A stretch of DNA of 64,000 bases, taken from Gammaproteobacteria bacterium (GTDB taxonomy: Bacteria; Pseudomonadota; Gammaproteobacteria; HyVt-429). Below the pieces are notes generated by a model that was not told the DNA's origin, searched no databases, and worked only from the letters and a program-made list of their open reading frames with translations. The stretch lies in assembly GCA_013152415.1 (NCBI GenBank), contig JAADGI010000017.1:104104-168103 (forward strand), given 5' to 3'. The position numbers and the translations under genes were made by a program. Below, in pieces: positions 1-8,926 of this stretch. Within the stretch, counting starts at the first letter, position 1; every line of letters begins with the position of its first letter.

Positions 1-33
1 CCCCCAGTGAGATAACACCAACGAGATAACATC

Positions 34-405
34 ATGCAACACAACATCCATAGCTGGCGCATACTACTGCTACTGGGCACCTTGCTCGGCCCCGTGGCCT
101 GTAAACAGGATATTCCAACGACGAGATATACATCTGGGCCAGCGTTATCACGTCCCATTTTCACGACTCAAGCACCGGTTGATGAAAAAAATATCGTGAT
201 ACCCGGCAATGCCCTGGTCATGCGTGGCGGCATCCCCGGTGTCTTTGTCCTCAGCGACCAGGACCTGGCACGCTTTCGTATGGTCAAACCGGGCAAACAG
301 CGGGATGCCTACACCAGCATCGTCAGCGGACTTCACCACAACGAGCAATTGGTGACAGGTGACCTGTCGGCCGTTCGGGACGGGTCCCCCATCATTGTCA
401 AATAA
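34..405 (+). CDS. Short lipoprotein resembling the C-terminal part of an RND adaptor (membrane fusion protein)
   Basis: The 123-residue product starts with a hydrophobic signal ending in GPVAC (Cys23), so it is probably a lipoprotein, although the -3 residue of the lipobox is Pro rather than Leu. From about residue 55 it reads like the membrane-proximal domain of HlyD/AcrA-type adaptors: VIPGNALVMRGGIPGVFVL, then RMVKPGK, then IVSGLHHNEQLVTGDLSAVRDG. The hairpin, lipoyl and beta-barrel domains of a normal 350-400-residue adaptor are absent. It lies 17 bases upstream of an RND pump, where the adaptor gene normally sits. It could be a split adaptor, a remnant, or an accessory subunit; bases 1-33 may hold the end of another gene. 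Family likeness is fairly sure, function is not. Confidence 0.7.
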   Translation: MQHNIHSWRILLLLGTLLGPVACKQDIPTTRYTSGPALSRPIFTTQAPVDEKNIVIPGNALVMRGGIPGVFVLSDQDLARFRMVKPGKQRDAYTSIVSGLHHNEQLVTGDLSAVRDGSPIIVK

Positions 406-422
406 TAGCGGATACATCAGCC

Positions 423-3400
423 ATGCCAGACGACACCAACACAAACAAGCATAAACTGAATATTGCAGGCAAGATTGCCCGGACCTTTATTGATAACAAA
501 CTTACCGTCCTGGTCATTCTCTTTTCATTACTGGCCGGCATCTTTGCCTTCTGGGCCACTCCCCGGGAGGAAAACCCAAGGATCGTGGTGCCCGCCGCCA
601 ACATCATTATCAACAAACCGGGGGCCTCACCCACTGAAGTGGAACAACTTATCGTCAAACCGTTGGAGGCCATCCTGCAAGGCATGAGTGGCGTCGAACA
701 CACCTACGGTATGGCCATGAATTCTCAGGGCGTGGTGTCGGTGCAATTTTACGTCGGTGAAGACAATGAAGCGTCGTTGGTAAAACTATACGACCGCATT
801 ATGAGCAATCTGGACCGCATCCCACCGGGGACCCAGCAACCTTTGATCAAACCGGTCAATGTGGACGATGTCCCCATCCTGACCGTGTCATTGTCTTCCC
901 AGGACCTGGACGGCCAGCAACTAAGACGCATTGCCCTGGATGTTCTTGAGTACCTGCGACGCGTAGACGACACCTCTGTGTCCGTATTGCATGGTGGCCA
1001 GCGTCGACAGATCAACGTGGATCTGGACCTGGAACGTATGCACGACTACAACATCACGCTATTGGACATCAAACGGGTGCTGCAGGCCGCCAATGTTGAG
1101 ATTGCCTCCGGCACCCTTGTCAGCCATAACCGTGTCAGCACGGTTCAGGCCGGTGCCTTCCTGCGTAGCGCCGATGATGTGGCCGACCTGGTGGTGGCCT
1201 TGCATCAACACCGCCCCGTGTTTCTCAAAGACATCGCCCGGATCACGGACGGCCCCGGCGAAATCAAACAACTGCATCGTATTGGCTACGGTCCCGCCTA
1301 TACCGGCCAACGCCCACAAGACTATGAAGTCCCGGCGGTCACCATCGCCATAGCCAAACGCAGCGGCACCAATGCGGTCACTGTCGCCGATCGGGTATTA
1401 AAGGAGCTGCACCATATACGCGACAGCGTCATCCCCGACAACGTGACCATCAATATCACCCGCAATGACGGTGCCCGCGCCAACGATGCCGTCAGCACAC
1501 TGCTGGAACACCTGGCCATCGCCATCGCCACCATCATTTTGCTGCTGGTATTGTTCCTGGGCTGGCGAGCCGCCGGGGTGGTCACCCTCACCATCCCACT
1601 CATCCTGTTTATTACCCTGGCGATCGGGATGCTCGCCGGCCAAAGTATCAACCGCATCACGCTCTTCGCCTTGATCCTGTCATTGGGGCTGCTGGTGGAC
1701 GATTCCATCGTAGTCATCGAAAATATTTTCCGCCATTACAGCCGACAGGGCGCGGATCGTATCAAGGCTGCGGTGACTGCGGTCAACGAAATCGGCACCC
1801 CCACTAACCTCGCCACCTTCGCCGTCATCCTGGCGTTCCTGCCCATGCTGTGGGTCACCGGCATGATGGGGCCTTACATGGCACCTATTCCCTTCAACGT
1901 CCCGATCGCCATGCTCACCTCCCTGCTCATCGCCTATACCGTGGCGCCCTGGGCCGCACGGCGCTGGTTGCAGACCCGTGATGCCATACAACATGCCGAG
2001 CACCCACCCAGTGCCCTGGAAAAGGCCTATGGCACCCTGCTGCAACGCCTCCTGGCCTCGCCCGGACTGCGCCGGAAATTCTGGTTCGGGGTCATGGGCC
2101 TGATGGTCCTCACCCTCATCATGCCGGCCCTGGGACTCGTCAAATTCAAGATGCTGCCCAAAAATAATACCAACACCTTCAATATCACCCTCGATATGCC
2201 GGAAGGCACCAGCCTGGAGGAAACGGATCGCGTAACACGGCGAGTCGGCGACATCCTGCGCCAACACCCATCGGTGGAAACCTACGAACCCACCGTTGGA
2301 CGGGGGGGGGTCATCGACTTCAACGGCCTGCTGCGGGGCAGTGGCCTCAAGGTGGGCAGCCATGTGGCGGAAGTCAGGGTCAATCTGTACGACAAACACA
2401 AACGTGACCAATCTTCCATCGATATTGTGCTCGACCTGCGCGCACCCATGGCCGACCTGGCCAAAGAAACGGGGGCCAACATCAAGCTGGTGGAGGACCC
2501 GCCCGGCCCGCCGGTGCGCGCCACCCTCCTGGCAGAACTTTATGGCGAGGACTATCAACAACTCCAGACCCTGGCCAGGGAGATCCGGACTCAGGTCTTT
2601 GCTAGCACCGACGATGTGGTCGATATTGACGATTCCGTTCCCGCCGAGACCACTGAATACCGGCTCATGGTGGACAGCGGCAAGGCCCTGCTGGCGGGGA
2701 TACAGCCCGCCCAGGTTGCCGATACCCTGCACGGTTTCCTGGCCGGGCGTCGCGTGGGTACCGTACACCTGGAAAATGAGAAAGAACCCGTCCCCATCCA
2801 TTTACAAATCCCCGCCGCCGACCGCATTGAGCCGTCGGACCTGGGACAGATCTTCTTCACCAATCCACAGGGCAAACAGGTATCGCTCAGTGCGCTGGCC
2901 AGCCCGCAGGCACGTATCGCCCCCAAACACATTTTGCACAAGGACCAACGGCCCGTGGTTTACGTTACCGGTGAACTGGCCAAGACCAGCCAGGTCTATG
3001 CCGTGCTCCGTATGTGGAACTACTTGAAAGACCATCCCCTGCCCAGCGGGGTCAAACTCAAACAGTTTTTTATGGCCGCCCCCGACAGCACCGGCATCAG
3101 CCTGCGCTGGGACGGTGAGATGCGCCTGACCCTGGATGTGTTCCGTGACCTGGGTTCCGCCTTTGCCTTGGCCATCATCCTGATCTACCTGATCCTGGTG
3201 GGCTATTACCGTTCCTTTGCCATCCCATTTATCGTCATGGGGGCCATCCCGTTAACGGTTATCGGGGTCTTGCCCGGTCATGCCCTGGCCGGACAGTATT
3301 TTACCGCGACATCAATGATCGGCATGATTGCCCTGGCCGGTATCGTGGTGCGTAATTCATTGCTGCTCATCGACTTTATACTCGCCCACCGGCGTCATGG

Positions 3401-3632
3401 ACACAGCCTGGAGGATGCTATCCTGCAGGCAGGCACCACCCGCCTGCGCCCCATCCTGCTCACCGCCGGAGCGATTATCCTCGGCACCTTTATCATGGTC
3501 TTTGACCCGGTCTTTGGCGGCCTGGCCATCTCCCTGATCGCCGGCACCTTCGCCTCCACCCTGCTGACCCTGCTGGTCATCCCGTTAGGCTACTACGTGT
3601 ATGCAACCCGGGGGCAGGCCCCAAAGACCTGA
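423..3632 (+). CDS. RND-family efflux pump inner-membrane permease (AcrB/HAE1-like)
   Basis: At 1069 residues this has full RND length. It has one membrane helix near residues 25-45, a large periplasmic region, a helix cluster near 360-540 that contains the proton-relay motif LLVDDSIVVIEN (Asp426-Asp427), a second periplasmic region, and a final helix cluster near 905-1060. The VDDSIVVIEN form is usual for exporters of organic compounds rather than of metals. Proton-driven RND trimers normally work with a periplasmic adaptor and an outer-membrane TolC channel; here only a very short adaptor-like gene precedes it and no tolC is in view. The substrate cannot be told from sequence. Confidence 0.95.
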   Translation: MPDDTNTNKHKLNIAGKIARTFIDNKLTVLVILFSLLAGIFAFWATPREENPRIVVPAANIIINKPGASPTEVEQLIVKPLEAILQGMSGVEHTYGMAMNSQGVVSVQFYVGEDNEASLVKLYDRIMSNLDRIPPGTQQPLIKPVNVDDVPILTVSLSSQDLDGQQLRRIALDVLEYLRRVDDTSVSVLHGGQRRQINVDLDLERMHDYNITLLDIKRVLQAANVEIASGTLVSHNRVSTVQAGAFLRSADDVADLVVALHQHRPVFLKDIARITDGPGEIKQLHRIGYGPAYTGQRPQDYEVPAVTIAIAKRSGTNAVTVADRVLKELHHIRDSVIPDNVTINITRNDGARANDAVSTLLEHLAIAIATIILLLVLFLGWRAAGVVTLTIPLILFITLAIGMLAGQSINRITLFALILSLGLLVDDSIVVIENIFRHYSRQGADRIKAAVTAVNEIGTPTNLATFAVILAFLPMLWVTGMMGPYMAPIPFNVPIAMLTSLLIAYTVAPWAARRWLQTRDAIQHAEHPPSALEKAYGTLLQRLLASPGLRRKFWFGVMGLMVLTLIMPALGLVKFKMLPKNNTNTFNITLDMPEGTSLEETDRVTRRVGDILRQHPSVETYEPTVGRGGVIDFNGLLRGSGLKVGSHVAEVRVNLYDKHKRDQSSIDIVLDLRAPMADLAKETGANIKLVEDPPGPPVRATLLAELYGEDYQQLQTLAREIRTQVFASTDDVVDIDDSVPAETTEYRLMVDSGKALLAGIQPAQVADTLHGFLAGRRVGTVHLENEKEPVPIHLQIPAADRIEPSDLGQIFFTNPQGKQVSLSALASPQARIAPKHILHKDQRPVVYVTGELAKTSQVYAVLRMWNYLKDHPLPSGVKLKQFFMAAPDSTGISLRWDGEMRLTLDVFRDLGSAFALAIILIYLILVGYYRSFAIPFIVMGAIPLTVIGVLPGHALAGQYFTATSMIGMIALAGIVVRNSLLLIDFILAHRRHGHSLEDAILQAGTTRLRPILLTAGAIILGTFIMVFDPVFGGLAISLIAGTFASTLLTLLVIPLGYYVYATRGQAPKT

Positions 3633-3727
3633 CTGTGCCGCCAAGCGCACAGGGATGTGTCGACCGCATTCCGTTGATAGCGATGTCGGGCAACCGATGA
3701 ACTCATGGATTAACGGCAAGTGCAGAC

Positions 3728-3753
3728 AAAAAAAGGGGCGCATAGCGCCCCTT
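3728..3753 (-). terminator. Intrinsic terminator of the SCP2-like gene
   Basis: A perfect inverted repeat, AAGGGGCGC / GCGCCCCTT (3733-3741 and 3745-3753) with loop ATA, has a run of seven A on its left. Read on the minus strand this is a stem followed by a U run, placed just past the stop codon of the minus-strand gene. Because the arms end in AA/TT it may also slow plus-strand readthrough from the RND gene. Confidence 0.85.
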
Positions 3754-3781
3754 ATGGAAAACGTGGTGTGTAAACTTTAAA

Positions 3782-4321
3782 TCATGGACAAGCCGTAGTC
3801 TCGCTGGGCACCTTCCCCACCAACAGTAGAAAGTTTTTGAACGGCCCCATATTCTTCATGGCCTCCCACATGGGGCCCTCGAAGCCCAAACGCCCGAACA
3901 TCATCGCCTTCATGGGGCCGTACTCCCCCTTACCCATCTCGATCCAGCGCTGGGTCTTGGCGTACATCACATAATCGACACCACTGTCCAACTTTTGGTG
4001 TTGCACGGCGCCGCCATAGGTACACATGGCCTTACCCTCTTTCTCGGAGATACTCACCTCCACCCGTGGGCTCTTTTCACAATCATCACGATAAAAATGG
4101 ATGATCTTGTAACCTCGACCCTTGTCGTTTCCCGACCAGCCGGATTTAGCCAACTCCTCGGTCAACACCGGGTCGCCATTCCAGGCCTCACAGGCCGCGG
4201 TGGCCCAATCTGCTGACATCATCAGCGGACCTTCTGCCTGGGCCGGTATTGCAATCGCCAGCAAAAAGAATCCCAGACCCATCTGCCGCAGTACTGCCGA
4301 ATTCAATTTTAATCTCATCAT
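3782..4321 (-). CDS. Exported SCP2 sterol-carrier-like protein
   Basis: I chose the start at the first of two adjacent ATG codons because GGAGG lies six bases upstream; a longer reading up to 4339 lacks this. The 179-residue product has an N-terminal hydrophobic stretch and AIPAQA cleavage site, so it should be periplasmic. The C-terminal half (YGPMKAMMFGRLGFEGP...AMKNMGPFKNFLLLVGKV) looks like the SCP2 fold, in which a conserved helix and MGPFxxFLxxxG segment line a lipid-binding tunnel. Three cysteines (ACEAW, DDCEK, AMCTYGG) could form a disulfide. It is monocistronic, with its own terminator, beside a FadL-type porin, which suggests a hydrophobic ligand. The ligand is unknown. Confidence 0.6.
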   Translation of the reverse strand: MMRLKLNSAVLRQMGLGFFLLAIAIPAQAEGPLMMSADWATAACEAWNGDPVLTEELAKSGWSGNDKGRGYKIIHFYRDDCEKSPRVEVSISEKEGKAMCTYGGAVQHQKLDSGVDYVMYAKTQRWIEMGKGEYGPMKAMMFGRLGFEGPMWEAMKNMGPFKNFLLLVGKVPSETTACP

Positions 4322-4412
4322 GACTGTCCTCCACCTCAATTTTGATCCCGTACCCTATGGCCAGAACCTGTTTATCGTATGAGTATATTCTTCTACGCTT
4401 AAATAGCTGGAG

Positions 4413-4443
4413 AAAAAAAGGGCCATGGTCTCCCATGGCCCTT
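4413..4443 (-). terminator. Intrinsic terminator of the FadL-like porin gene
   Basis: The arms GGGCCATGG (4420-4428) and CCATGGCCC (4433-4441) pair perfectly around a TCTC loop, and seven A precede them on the plus strand, giving a U run on the minus-strand transcript. It lies 36 bases beyond the stop codon of the porin gene. Confidence 0.85.
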
Positions 4444-4478
4444 CATCGTATCTCCTAACCGATTAAGCGGTATCCAAC

Positions 4479-5774
4479 CTAGAACTTGAAGTCCACCGAA
4501 AGTGAATACTGCTTCATCTTAAGTTCAATGGTCTCAGCCGGATTCAGCATACTGGGGCCAGAAACAGAATTGCTTGGAGCGTACATGACGGCCACATTAA
4601 TTTGCTTGCCGTTATTCAGGTCCTTGCCGAAGCCAAAGGTAAAGTGATTTTCCACCACCCCTGGGGCCAGAATATTGAGGGTGACCTCAGACGGATCGAT
4701 AGGCTGACTGCCGGTGGCAAAGCCCGCTCGCCAAGTCCAACCGCCACTCACCTGACGTTGATAACCAATCTTGAAGGCGGTCATATCACTCCAACCAAAA
4801 CCGGCACCGGCGCTGCCACCAAGACAATTGGCGGCGACACCCGCCATACAACCGGTAGTCAGCACCGAACTGGTGTTACCTACCGCATCCACGTCGGAAT
4901 ACCAGATCTGCTGGATATCGAAGGTCACCGCAGACTTGTTGTCGGGTTTGAAGGCCATACCGACGGTAGCAGTGGCGGGAATATCGAACTCACCAGCCTT
5001 GGGGTACAGACCGGCATACTTACTGTCGAACTTATTGCTGATCTTGGTCTGATAAGAAGCTCCAAGACTAAACTGCGAGTTCACCTCGGCCAGGATACCG
5101 ATCTTGCCACCAAAGCCCCAAGTGCTGTCTACACCGGTGTTGGATAGCTTAGTAGGTGCAACCGAAAACCCACCGAAGGCCGCCAGACCATCTGCCTTAA
5201 ACCGGGAGTGGTTGATGATGCCGGTAATACCGACGGCTACCTTGTCATTCAGCTTACGGGCATAGGTGGTATTGATAAACAATTGTTTATAGTCGATACC
5301 CGCATTGGGGTCACCGGCACCACCGCCACCAAACGTCCCTGCGCCGAATGCAGTATCGGCATCGGCATACTCTGAATTCATGCCGCCATTACCGAACACG
5401 GTGACACCAATGGAACTGTTTTTGTCTAACATCTTGTTATAGGCAAAGTTCGGGATCAAAAAGATCTCGTTATCGCTCTGCACCGGCCCACCCACGAAGG
5501 GTGGAAAGGAACCGTTAGTGCCGGTAACGGTGTATTCACGAATAGGGCTGAATGCTGTAACACCAACAACACCGTTATCGCCCGTCAAGACCATACCGGC
5601 GGGATTGATGGCACCAATCATAGCATCCTGGGCCAGGGCCACACCGGCACCCCCCATACTGCTCTGAATGGCCCCATAGCCATGTGAAAAATAACCCAGT
5701 GTCGCGTTACTGGCAGGTGCCACGAGACCCAGTGCAGCGGCCACAGCGAACGTGAGAGTTGTTTTTTTGTTCAT
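4479..5774 (-). CDS. FadL/OmpP1-family outer membrane transport protein
   Basis: The 431-residue product has a signal peptide ending PASNA, and its mature N-terminus starts TLGYFSHGYGAIQSSMGGAGVA, typical of the FadL/TodX hatch region, followed by QDAMIGAINPAGM. The rest alternates as expected for a 14-strand barrel and ends in a Phe (DFKF), the outer-membrane assembly signal. FadL porins let long-chain fatty acids or other hydrophobic compounds diffuse laterally through the outer membrane. A clear GAGGAGG precedes the ATG. The gene is monocistronic, ending at its own terminator, and lies next to an SCP2-like periplasmic protein. The substrate is not predictable. Confidence 0.9.
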   Translation of the reverse strand: MNKKTTLTFAVAAALGLVAPASNATLGYFSHGYGAIQSSMGGAGVALAQDAMIGAINPAGMVLTGDNGVVGVTAFSPIREYTVTGTNGSFPPFVGGPVQSDNEIFLIPNFAYNKMLDKNSSIGVTVFGNGGMNSEYADADTAFGAGTFGGGGAGDPNAGIDYKQLFINTTYARKLNDKVAVGITGIINHSRFKADGLAAFGGFSVAPTKLSNTGVDSTWGFGGKIGILAEVNSQFSLGASYQTKISNKFDSKYAGLYPKAGEFDIPATATVGMAFKPDNKSAVTFDIQQIWYSDVDAVGNTSSVLTTGCMAGVAANCLGGSAGAGFGWSDMTAFKIGYQRQVSGGWTWRAGFATGSQPIDPSEVTLNILAPGVVENHFTFGFGKDLNNGKQINVAVMYAPSNSVSGPSMLNPAETIELKMKQYSLSVDFKF

Positions 5775-6132
5775 TTGTAAGTTCCTCCTCGGTAAAAACG
5801 GTCAAAGGGTGTCACCACCCAATTGTTAAGGGTCCGCCAAAAATGATGGCCCATGCTAAATAAAATGCAACCGGATTACTTTTAAAACCACCCTCTGCCC
5901 AACCTTGTAAGTGGCCAGGTCAGAAGAATTGATGGAAATCATGGACCTATAACATTGGCGTGTCAATATATAATTGTATACTAACATAAGGGTATTTTGT
6001 CCTGGCTGACCCAGTGTCCTCCAGGCTGGAATACTGCCGAAATTGCTGGGTCCATAATCAATCTGACACCCATTCTTGGCATCACCACCTGCAATATAAC
6101 GATAAGTCCACAGTGAAAATATGACTCAACAT
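5775..6132. other. Non-coding A+T-rich region upstream of the porin gene
   Basis: No convincing gene is seen in about 360 bases. Reading the minus strand, a possible sigma70 promoter has -35 TTGACA (5961-5966), a 17-base spacer and a weak -10 CATGAT (5938-5943), which would give a 5' leader of about 160 bases before the porin start. Confidence 0.35.
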
Positions 6133-6162
6133 AAAAAAGGGTGCTGTTTTATGGCACCCCTT
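6133..6162 (-). terminator. Intrinsic terminator of the dsrE2-like gene
   Basis: GGGTGC (6139-6144) pairs with GCACCC (6154-6159) around a nine-base loop. The six A on the left side become a U run on the minus-strand transcript. It sits about 30 bases after the stop codon of the DsrE2-like gene. Confidence 0.75.
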
Positions 6163-6193
6163 CTCATCTCCAGGCAGTCCAAGCTGCTGGTTG

Positions 6194-6676
6194 TTATATG
6201 TAGAGACTGATATCCGCGTCCCCGGCAAAACCGAGAAACATGGAAGCGCCGGCAAACTCCACCCCGTCAATAAACTCGCTGGGGCCAAAATCAAACAAGT
6301 CCACGGTCATCTGACAACCAATCAACTTAACATCGGCCTCTATACACAGGCTGCGTAGCTCCTCCACGCTGGCTATACCCTTGGATTTCATCCGGGATTT
6401 CATCATCACCGTCATCATGCTCTGCATACCCGGCAAGGCCTGCAACAGCACCGGCATAGGCACCGTCACCGGTCCCATCTTCATGGGCATTCCCGGATTG
6501 CCAAGGGAACTGATCTTGAGTTTGAGATTTTTACGCAACAGCTGGAGACCGTAGAAGGTGAAAAAAATCTGCACCTCAAATCCCAGGGCGGCGGCCGTAG
6601 ACGCCAGGATGAAAGGCGGGTAGGCCCAATCCAGTGTGCCCTTGGTCGCAATAATTGCCATCTTCTTTTCTGCCAT
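6194..6676 (-). CDS. DsrE2-type sulfur-carrier family protein
   Basis: The 160-residue protein starts MAEKKMAIIATKGTLDWAYPP and has the DsrE/DsrF-like fold of the DsrE2 subfamily: a GTLDWAYPPFILASTAAALG helix, FFTFYGLQLL, a Met-rich insert (residues 62-97), and the conserved segment IGCQMTVDLF with Cys121, the position expected to carry persulfide. Cys111 is a second cysteine. DsrE2 proteins pass sulfane sulfur among rhodanese, TusA and oxidising enzymes in the cytoplasm of sulfur oxidisers. A strong GGAGGTGA precedes the start. It stands alone with its own terminator, although dsrE2 is often next to tusA and rhodanese genes in other species. The family call is firm; the partner is inference. 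Confidence 0.85.
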   Translation of the reverse strand: MAEKKMAIIATKGTLDWAYPPFILASTAAALGFEVQIFFTFYGLQLLRKNLKLKISSLGNPGMPMKMGPVTVPMPVLLQALPGMQSMMTVMMKSRMKSKGIASVEELRSLCIEADVKLIGCQMTVDLFDFGPSEFIDGVEFAGASMFLGFAGDADISLYI

Positions 6677-7089
6677 AATTTCACCTCCAATAGTGTTATG
6701 TTGTCACTCACCCGCCAAGCTGTATTTTCTACCCACCATGGTTTTGCTCCTCCAAACTGCACCAGCGGCTACCCAAATGTAGACTGGGTTCAACCCGTGA
6801 CTCCAAATCCCGTCATCTCGACTGACACCCGGCGGCCAGTCTAGTACATATATTAGCAAATCAGCAAATACTTTTTTAATAATATTATGTTAGCTTCTTG
6901 GGGTGTGCCTTGCTGTTCAGCAATGCTCTGTTTTTCGCTACAGTAGGGCCAAGGCGTGAAACCAACGCTTTCGACCCAAGGTCCGCAGTCTGTACGGCCT
7001 GGGTAAGGGAACGGCTTAACCACACAAGAGTCGAACGATAAACAGCGAGTAACACTTACATACTTTTAGACAAAGGCAGCCAGCGTCCC
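6677..7089. other. Divergent intergenic region between dsrE2-like and bepA-like genes
   Basis: About 410 bases without a supported gene. It must hold the promoters of both flanking divergent genes. A very A+T-rich stretch lies near 6845-6895. I see no clear repeat, tRNA or terminator in it. Confidence 0.4.
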
Positions 7090-8529
7090 ATGATGACAAA
7101 CACACGACACCTGAGTTTTCTGATCACCCTTTTTATGGTCGTCATCACCCCGGCAGGGGCCCAAATTGGCGACCTACCTGACTTGGGGGATCAATCCGCT
7201 GCCATTATATCCGCAGCCGAAGAACGTGAACTGGGTGAAAATTTTATGCGTTCGGCCCGCCATCAACTGCGCTTTTTGGATGACCCCGAGCTTAATGCAT
7301 ACATCCAGTCACTGGGCTACAAATTGGCCAAACTCAGTGGCTCCAGGCAAAAATTCCATTTTTTTATCATTAACGACAATAGCCTCAACGCCTTTGCAGT
7401 ACCCGGGGGCTTTATCGGGGTGCATACCGGATTGATCTTGACGACCCAGACCGAGGCCGAACTGGCCTCAGTGCTGGCCCACGAAACCGCCCATATCAGC
7501 CAGCGCCACCTGGCGCGAATGATTGCCCGGTCTAAGGAAAAAAGCTCCCTGCCCACTATCGCCACCCTCATTGCCGCCGCCATGCTCGGTGGTCAAGCCG
7601 CCGAGGCAGCCATCGCCATGACTGCCGCAAAATCGGTCAAAAACCAACTCGATTACACCCGGGAATTTGAGCGTGAGGCGGACCGTGTCGGTATGCAAAT
7701 ACTGGCCAAGGCCCAATTTGAACCCCGCGCTATGTCCAGTTTTTTTCAACGTCTGCAGACTTCTTCCCGAATCTACGACATGGGGGCCCCAGAGTTTTTA
7801 CGCACCCACCCCGTTACCTCCAATCGAATCGCCGAGGCCCGCGCACGGGCCGACCGCTATCCCAAGTCATTTACCCAGGATAGTGCGGCATTCCACCGCT
7901 TCCGTGTCCGCGCACGGGTACTATCGAGTGACGACCCAGAACAGACAGTCAAATATTTTATCGGCGGCCTTAAATCTGGAAAATTCACTAATGAAAATGC
8001 CTACCGCTATGGCTATAGCTTGGCCTTACTCAAGGCCAACCGCCTTGGTGAGGCCAACAAACAAGTGGCACTGTTACTATCACGCAACCCAGGCGAGATT
8101 GATTATCAAATGCTTAAGGCCGACATCGACTTGGCTATGGGGCGCCTGAGTGCATCCCTTGACCTGCTGACCCGGGCCCACCAATCCTATCCACATAACC
8201 CTGTCATCAACCAACGTTATGCGTCAGCTCTATTGCGAGGCGGACAGGCGGACAAGGCCAAGCAATTGCTGCGTAAGGTATTGCGTAAACACCCAAACAA
8301 TCCGGTACTCTACGAAATGCTTGCCGATGCCGCCGAAAATAGTGGCGACCCCTTGACCTCTCATCGCGCCTTGGCAGAATTCTATTATTTGAGCGGCAAT
8401 GCCCACGCCGCTATTGATCAACTCAAAATCGCAAGTCGCTATACCAGGGGAAACTTTTATGATCAGTCCGGTGTGGATGCACGCATGCAGGAAATAAAAG
8501 ACGAAATAACGCGCTATCAAAGCCACTGA
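7090..8529 (+). CDS. bepA: BepA-like periplasmic M48 metalloprotease with TPR domain
   Basis: The 479-residue protein has a signal peptide ending PAGA, then an M48 peptidase domain with the zinc motif HETAH (131-135) and the third ligand Glu196 in REFEREADRVG. A histidine in FLRTHPVTSNR (His240) matches the regulatory His that in E. coli BepA covers the zinc site. From about residue 290 to the end it has tetratricopeptide helices. BepA acts as chaperone and protease in outer-membrane assembly, aiding LptD maturation and degrading stalled proteins on the BAM complex. The length matches E. coli BepA (487). The ribosome binding site is weak and two adjacent ATG codons leave the start uncertain by one residue. 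Confidence 0.9.
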   Translation: MMTNTRHLSFLITLFMVVITPAGAQIGDLPDLGDQSAAIISAAEERELGENFMRSARHQLRFLDDPELNAYIQSLGYKLAKLSGSRQKFHFFIINDNSLNAFAVPGGFIGVHTGLILTTQTEAELASVLAHETAHISQRHLARMIARSKEKSSLPTIATLIAAAMLGGQAAEAAIAMTAAKSVKNQLDYTREFEREADRVGMQILAKAQFEPRAMSSFFQRLQTSSRIYDMGAPEFLRTHPVTSNRIAEARARADRYPKSFTQDSAAFHRFRVRARVLSSDDPEQTVKYFIGGLKSGKFTNENAYRYGYSLALLKANRLGEANKQVALLLSRNPGEIDYQMLKADIDLAMGRLSASLDLLTRAHQSYPHNPVINQRYASALLRGGQADKAKQLLRKVLRKHPNNPVLYEMLADAAENSGDPLTSHRALAEFYYLSGNAHAAIDQLKIASRYTRGNFYDQSGVDARMQEIKDEITRYQSH

Positions 8530-8597
8530 TGACAGCATCTTTGGCGGAGCCAAAACTGAGCCCCGATTAGGTGGGCTTGGCAAAAACTGCCACTACG

Positions 8598-8891
8598 CTA
8601 GACGGAGAACCGAAAACCGGAGCGTTCCTTAATAGCAAACATTGTTTGGCTGCCAACCGTGACACCCATAGGCAATCTCACTATATTAGTAATTTCTAAT
8701 ATTTCGATATGACGCTCCCCGGTTTTTACTTCTTTGGTGATCGGGTTGCGCTCGTCAATTTGGTGTGGTATTTCTTCTCGTGGACCAATTGAAAGCAGTT
8801 TCAACTGCAAACCCGAGTCCAACAGGAAATCCAGCCGTATACTAAGAAGATAACGATTTTGGTCCCTGTAAATTCTGGTTTTATTGTTCAC
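8598..8891 (-). CDS. Hypothetical protein divergent from soxX
   Basis: A 97-residue reading frame starting at GTG with AGGGA nine bases upstream. I recognise no family. It is polar, without signal peptide or membrane segment, and contains a charged middle (RNPITKEVKTGERHIEILEI). Only 35 bases separate its start from that of soxX, so both would share one very short promoter region. It converges on bepA. It may be a real small protein or a chance frame; the start codon and spacing give modest support. Confidence 0.4.
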   Translation of the reverse strand: MNNKTRIYRDQNRYLLSIRLDFLLDSGLQLKLLSIGPREEIPHQIDERNPITKEVKTGERHIEILEITNIVRLPMGVTVGSQTMFAIKERSGFRFSV

Positions 8892-8926
8892 AACTATTAT
8901 TCCCTATTTTTAACGAGGAGGATGTA

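Noticed and set aside
1680..2801. 373-residue minus-strand open frame inside the RND gene
   Set aside because: It is the reverse shadow of a G+C-biased coding region with no domain; the RND gene accounts for the sequence.
4602..5147. 181-residue plus-strand frame in the FadL-like gene
   Set aside because: Antisense to a well-supported outer-membrane protein; low complexity Thr-rich product.
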